From Flavobacteriales bacterium (lineage in GTDB: Bacteria > Bacteroidota > Bacteroidia > Flavobacteriales_F > PHOS-HE28), in the NCBI GenBank assembly GCA_016713875.1, contig JADJOI010000002.1:248001-312000 (forward strand): a stretch of DNA of 64,000 bases, read 5' to 3'. A program made the position numbers and the translations under genes. Position 1 is the stretch's first letter. Each line of letters begins with the position of its first letter. The notes beneath the pieces were generated by a model. That model worked only from the letters and a program-made list of their open reading frames with translations, had not been told where the DNA came from and made no database searches. This document shows positions 60,288-64,000 of the stretch, piece by piece.

Positions 60288-62285
60288 CTACGGGTGCGGA
60301 TCCAGAACGATGCGGGCGTTGCCCAAGGATCGGCCGTCCGCATCCTCGATCATCATCACGTACAGCCCCCCAGGGACGCCGGCCAAGGAGAGCACAAGGT
60401 CGGCGCGCTGCACGTCCCAGGGAACAGAGCCTTCGCGGATGCGCGCACCATCGGCGGTCTGCAGGGTGTAATGCACGCGTGAGGTCGAGCAGCGCGGGAG
60501 CAGGACGTGGACCCGGTCCGTGGCCGGGTTCGGCCGGACGAGAAGCCGGGGGTGTTCCGCACCCACGATGGCCGACACGGTGGAGGAGAGATCCCCGCTG
60601 CCATCGCTGTGCTGGATGCGCAAACGATAGTAGTTCAGGCCCGCGGAAGGGGATCGGTCATGGAACGAATACTCCAACCGTTCAAGCGAGTGTCCGGCGG
60701 CGGGGAGTTCACCGATCGGGGTGTAGTCCAGGTCATCGACCGACCGCTCCACCACGAAGCGCGCTGTTCCCGTTTCGGTCTGGGTGGCCCAGGTGAGGTG
60801 CACACCATCGTTCATCACATGTGCTTCAGGGCCGATCAGCTCCACGGGAAGCACGGTGCAGTCCAAGGAGGCACCGTTGGTCAATGTCCAATCCAGGGTG
60901 AACGCCTGCCCGGTGACATCGAAGTTGTCGATGTACATGATGTAGATCTGCCCGGCGATGATGTTGAGCGGAGCCACCCAGCCATTGCCGAAATCATTCT
61001 CCGAAGCGTCCACCGCTCCGTTGCCCATGCCCGTAACGAAGGCACCTGCTCCAGGATATCCCGGCACGTTCGGCGGGTAGGCCCAGGAGCAGCGAATGGG
61101 GTTGCCGACCGGAGGGCAGGTGATCGTGCTCATCGGCCCCCAGATGGCGAAGTCGTAGTCGATGTTGGCCGCGGGTTGGATGGTGAGCGCAGCGGTGCCG
61201 GAGGCCGAGGGGGAGAAGAAGTACCACGTGCCCTGGCTTTCATTGCCGTCCAAGCATCCGTTGTTCGCATTCGTCAGATCGACCGTGCACCCGGTGAAGT
61301 TCGCGTTGTTGCTGATCTGCTGGTCGTTGCAGATGGTGGCCCCCCCGGCACAATCCTCTTGCGGGGTGGTGGGTGTGGCGGGAGCGCTCACGCAGATACC
61401 GAAAGTACCGGTGGCTCCGCCATAGCCCCAGAAGCGGATCCGGTAGGTGGTGAACGGCGCCAGTGTGGCACAGCGGCGGTCGATCTCCGGCATGAAGAGC
61501 CCTCCGAAGAAGTCCTCGTCATCATTGCAGGCCACCGTGGCCAGCGCACCGCAGGCCCCGCTGTACAGCTGCATCACCCCATCGGCCAGGGTGCCCGCCT
61601 GCGTATCGATGAAGACCTGACCGCTGGCCCCGGTGGTGAAGGTGAACCAGACATCGGTGGTGGGCGCCGGCCCGCAGGTGGGTGCGGGGGCGGTCCCCGA
61701 TGCAGTGGCTCCGGCATTGGAGAACGTCAGCATCGTGCAGGTCGGCAGCACCGGCAGGGCGATCGCACCCGGACAGTTGTCGTTCGCGGGCGGTGGCGGG
61801 GGCGACCACACGCAGAGCTGGCCGTTGAACCCGCCGTTGCCGTTATAGCGCTGCACGCGGATGATGTAGTTCGTTCCAGGCACGGTGGCGAGGGTCACGG
61901 TCTCCGCCCCGAACACGGTGTTGTCGGCGCAGGCCAGCGATGCGTTGGCCGCACAGGCCGACATGATGTGGAGCACGGCATCGTCGAACAGCCCGCCCGG
62001 AGTGAAGGTGATCGTGGTGGTGGCGGCCGTGGCGGTGAACCAGCCGAACGCATCGTCGAAGTTGCCGCTGTTGCAACTGGCGGGTGCCAGGTTGATGTTC
62101 GCGACGTAGGCGGCGGGTTTGTTGAAGGCCACGTTCACGCAGGAGGTGCCCACCGGGTACTGGTTGGCCGGCGCGAGGCCGCAGGCATCGCTCGAGGCCT
62201 GCCCGGCAAGCGCCATGGGCACCATCAGACCGATGGTCAGGAGGCCTATGGCGCCGGGCGCGCGGGATCGATCGCTCCTGTTCAT
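60288..62285 (-). CDS. Repeat-rich T9SS type A secreted protein (copy B, intact)
   Basis: 665 residues from the ATG at 62285; the four-base ATGA overlap with the preceding gene supports this start over 62456. Signal peptide in RAPGAIGLLTIGLMVPMALA. Domains: a first Cys-containing beta domain (NFDDAFGWFTATAATTTITF), a PPC-like domain (DVWFTFTTGASGQVFIDTQA, VACNDDEDF, TTYRIRFWGYGGATGTFGIC), a TWYYF-type domain (TWYFFSPSASGTAALTIQPA, YDFAIWGPMSTITCPPVG), an FN3-like segment (VHLTWATQTETGTARFVVER) and a T9SS type A sorting domain (VRPNPATDRVHVLL..VPGGLYVMMIED). From the TWYYF/TWYFF domain to the C-terminus it parallels the frameshifted copy A protein. Confidence 0.88.
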   Translation of the reverse strand: MNRSDRSRAPGAIGLLTIGLMVPMALAGQASSDACGLAPANQYPVGTSCVNVAFNKPAAYVANINLAPASCNSGNFDDAFGWFTATAATTTITFTPGGLFDDAVLHIMSACAANASLACADNTVFGAETVTLATVPGTNYIIRVQRYNGNGGFNGQLCVWSPPPPPANDNCPGAIALPVLPTCTMLTFSNAGATASGTAPAPTCGPAPTTDVWFTFTTGASGQVFIDTQAGTLADGVMQLYSGACGALATVACNDDEDFFGGLFMPEIDRRCATLAPFTTYRIRFWGYGGATGTFGICVSAPATPTTPQEDCAGGATICNDQQISNNANFTGCTVDLTNANNGCLDGNESQGTWYFFSPSASGTAALTIQPAANIDYDFAIWGPMSTITCPPVGNPIRCSWAYPPNVPGYPGAGAFVTGMGNGAVDASENDFGNGWVAPLNIIAGQIYIMYIDNFDVTGQAFTLDWTLTNGASLDCTVLPVELIGPEAHVMNDGVHLTWATQTETGTARFVVERSVDDLDYTPIGELPAAGHSLERLEYSFHDRSPSAGLNYYRLRIQHSDGSGDLSSTVSAIVGAEHPRLLVRPNPATDRVHVLLPRCSTSRVHYTLQTADGARIREGSVPWDVQRADLVLSLAGVPGGLYVMMIEDADGRSLGNARIVLDPHP

Positions 62286-62725
62286 TCGTCCGTTCGGGTG
62301 GCGCGGTCGAGGAGGTCCACGTAGCGCGCCGGATCGGCGGCGATCCACGCGTTCTTGTGCGCGGCGTCCGCGTCCAAGGGGGTCCACTGTGGGGAGGTGG
62401 TATCGGGAGGCGCGATGGTGATGCGGACCGTTCCCGGCGCGCCGGATCCGGACCAATGGATGAGCTGAAAGCCGTGAGCGTTCAGGAGTTGCGCCAGCTC
62501 AGCGGGCTGGATGGTCACGGGACCGGCGAAGTGGAGGATGCGCTTCGGTCGGTCGTAGTGCACTTCGGTGTGGGGCAGCCAGTCCACGACGGCCCCGAGC
62601 ATGGGCTTCACGGCGGCCTCGGGCAAGATGGGGGCGATCACGGCCTCGGCCTGCACCACGACCTGCGCGTGTCCCAGCAGTGAGCAGGCCAAAGCCCAGC
62701 CGAGGGTCGTCGAACGGAGAGACAT
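62282..62725 (-). CDS. Small secreted protein, first gene of duplicated module (copy B)
   Basis: 147 residues from the ATG at 62725 (SLRSTTLGWALACSLLGHAQ, signal peptide); an upstream ATG at 62785 exists. Mature part: VVVQAEAVIAPILPEAAVKP, DWLPHTEVHYDRPKRILHFA, IQPAELAQLLNAHGFQLIHW and the C-terminal AHKNAWIAADPARYVDLLDR. The tail matches the KxAWIxAxPAxY signature of the protein at 59722-60180, but the rest is strongly diverged. Its stop overlaps the next gene's ATG (ATGA). Function unknown. Confidence 0.72.
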   Translation of the reverse strand: MSLRSTTLGWALACSLLGHAQVVVQAEAVIAPILPEAAVKPMLGAVVDWLPHTEVHYDRPKRILHFAGPVTIQPAELAQLLNAHGFQLIHWSGSGAPGTVRITIAPPDTTSPQWTPLDADAAHKNAWIAADPARYVDLLDRATRTDE

Positions 62726-62880
62726 CACCGCCCCGGTCAACGCGCTCAAGCTGGACCGTTCAGTGGATCCGATCGGGTCTTTCATGGTCCGCCGTTCCGG
62801 CGTGGGATCAACGGACCAAGCTACGGTGGCCGGCTGGCGCGGGTCAAGTCATCCAGACGGCTGTTCTCAACAGCCCGGGT

Positions 62881-64000
62881 TCATACCGAGGTGCTGGCCC
62901 GTTGGGTGTGAAGCACACGCCCGGGATACTGGTCCAGCGCGACACGCAGGCAATCCACCGCTTTGCGGAGCTTTTCCTGTTCCAGTACGTAGGCCAATCG
63001 CACCTGCTTCCGGCCGGTGGCCGGCTCGGCATAAAAACCGCTGCACGGTGCCATCATCACCGTGTGGCCGTTGTGACTGAAGGACTCCAGTAACCATTGG
63101 CAGAAGGCGTCCGCATCGTCGATCGGCAGCTCGGCCACGCAGTAGAACGCACCTTTGGGGGAAGGGCAAAGGACCCCAGGGATGCTGTTCAAGCTATTCA
63201 CCAGGATGTCGCGACGCTGGCTGTATTCGGCGATCACCTCGTCGAAGTACGCTTTCGGGGTGTTCAGGGCGGCTTCGCTTGCGATCTGGCCGAAGGTGGG
63301 CGGGCTGAGCCGTGCCTGGGCGAACTTCAGCACGGTGGCCAGCAGTTCGGCGTTGCGCGTGATGAAGGCGCCCACCCGAGCGCCGCACATGCTGTAGCGC
63401 TTGCTCACGCTATCGATCAGCACGGCATGCTGGTCGAGCCCTTCCAGGGACAACGCGCTGATATGGGTGGCCCCGTCGTAGCAGAACTCACGGTACACCT
63501 CATCGGCGAAGAGGAAGAGGTCGTGCTTGAGCACGATGGAGCGCAGGGTCTCCAGTTCCGTGCGGCTGTAGAGATAGCCCGTGGGGTTGCCCGGGTTGCA
63601 GATGAGGATGCCCTTGGTGCGCGGGGTGATGAGGGCCTCGAACGCGCTGATCGCCGGCAGGGCGAACCCTTCCTGGATGGTGCTTCGGACGGGTACCACC
63701 TTGACCCCGGCCGCCAAGGCGAAGCTGTTGTAGTTGGCGTAGTACGGTTCGGGAATGATGAGCTCATCGCCCGGCTCGAAGCAGGCCATCATGCCGAAGA
63801 GCAGGGCCTCGCTGCCGCCGTTGGTGACGATGATCTGCTCGTGGGTCGCCGGGATCCCGTGCTTGCCGTAGTAGGCGGCCAGGCCCTTCCTGTAGCTCTC
63901 GAAGCCGGCGCTGTGGCTGTATTCGATCACGGTGCGGTCCAGGTGGCGGATGGCCTCCAGCGCCACCTCCGGTGTGCGGATGTCGGGTTGCCCGATGTTG
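62881..64000 (-). CDS. Pyridoxal-phosphate aminotransferase (class I/II), partial at the right edge
   Basis: 372 residues visible; the frame is open through base 64000 and reads NIGQPDIRTPEVALEAIRHL at the edge, so only about 20-40 N-terminal residues are missing. Motifs: GQPDIRTPEV, EYSHSAGFESYRKGLAAYYG, IIVTNGGSEALLFGMMACFE, IPEPYYANYNSFALAAGVKV, LICNPGNPTGYLYSRTELET, FADEVYREFCYDGATHISAL, and the PLP lysine in IDSVSKRYSMCGARVGAF. Aspartate-aminotransferase superfamily; exact amino-acid substrate unknown. It differs from the paralogous enzyme at 45494-46687 (SVSKRYS versus GLSKAFA), so the two are not recent copies. Confidence 0.92.
   Translation of the reverse strand, partial: NIGQPDIRTPEVALEAIRHLDRTVIEYSHSAGFESYRKGLAAYYGKHGIPATHEQIIVTNGGSEALLFGMMACFEPGDELIIPEPYYANYNSFALAAGVKVVPVRSTIQEGFALPAISAFEALITPRTKGILICNPGNPTGYLYSRTELETLRSIVLKHDLFLFADEVYREFCYDGATHISALSLEGLDQHAVLIDSVSKRYSMCGARVGAFITRNAELLATVLKFAQARLSPPTFGQIASEAALNTPKAYFDEVIAEYSQRRDILVNSLNSIPGVLCPSPKGAFYCVAELPIDDADAFCQWLLESFSHNGHTVMMAPCSGFYAEPATGRKQVRLAYVLEQEKLRKAVDCLRVALDQYPGRVLHTQRASTSV

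Overview
The window comes from a high-GC (about two thirds G+C by eye) member of the Bacteroidota, most likely an uncultured Flavobacteriales-type lineage. The evidence is: many secreted proteins ending in type IX secretion system (T9SS) sorting domains of both type A and type B; a PorT-like T9SS component; the order rpsO-pnp-rpoD-rpe on one strand, which is typical of Bacteroidota; a short primary sigma factor starting MRQLKITKQ; a TamL-type lipoprotein; and Bacteroidota -7 promoter boxes (TAnnTTTG) in front of many genes. No tRNA, rRNA, CRISPR array, insertion sequence or phage module was recognised.

Layout. 1-3.8 kb: the 5' part of a hybrid NRPS-PKS gene (A-PCP-KS-AT) that runs off the left edge. 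4.1-17.1 kb: two tandem giant cysteine-rich T9SS proteins. Both have a gingipain-fold (C25-like) N-terminal domain with unusual residues at the catalytic positions, followed by long arrays of thrombospondin-type-3-like and 39-41-residue Cys-rich repeats. The second gene carries a frameshift inside nearly identical repeats. 17.2-22.7 kb: a repeat-rich T9SS type B protein, an Asp-box (BNR-like) T9SS type A protein and a small secreted protein. 22.8-26.1 kb: a His/Cys-rich small membrane protein, a TonB-dependent receptor and an L,D-transpeptidase-like lipoprotein. 26.1-27.8 kb: purKE. 27.8-32.3 kb: an outer-membrane barrel protein, an M43-type metalloprotease, a methyltransferase and rpe. 32.4-38.2 kb: core genes rpoD, pnp, rpsO, accD and a class I aldolase. 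38.2-48.3 kb: tamL, an rRNA/tRNA 2'-O-methyltransferase, an FAD protein, porT, menG/ubiE, a heptose-phosphate kinase-like gene, an aminotransferase, a conserved hypothetical and meaB. 48.3-57.0 kb: a run of four paralogous long secreted or adhesin-like proteins followed by two small genes. 57.3-62.7 kb: two copies of a two-gene module (small secreted protein plus repeat-rich T9SS protein), one copy frameshifted. 62.9 kb to the end: a PLP aminotransferase that runs off the right edge.

Functionally the window mixes housekeeping genes with an unusually dense set of T9SS exoproteins. PorT belongs to the machinery that would export them. Tandem duplication is the dominant evolutionary theme: the giant Cys-rich pair, the four adhesin-like paralogs, the duplicated two-gene module, and internal repeat expansions. 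All functional statements rest on motif recognition by eye; no database search was run.
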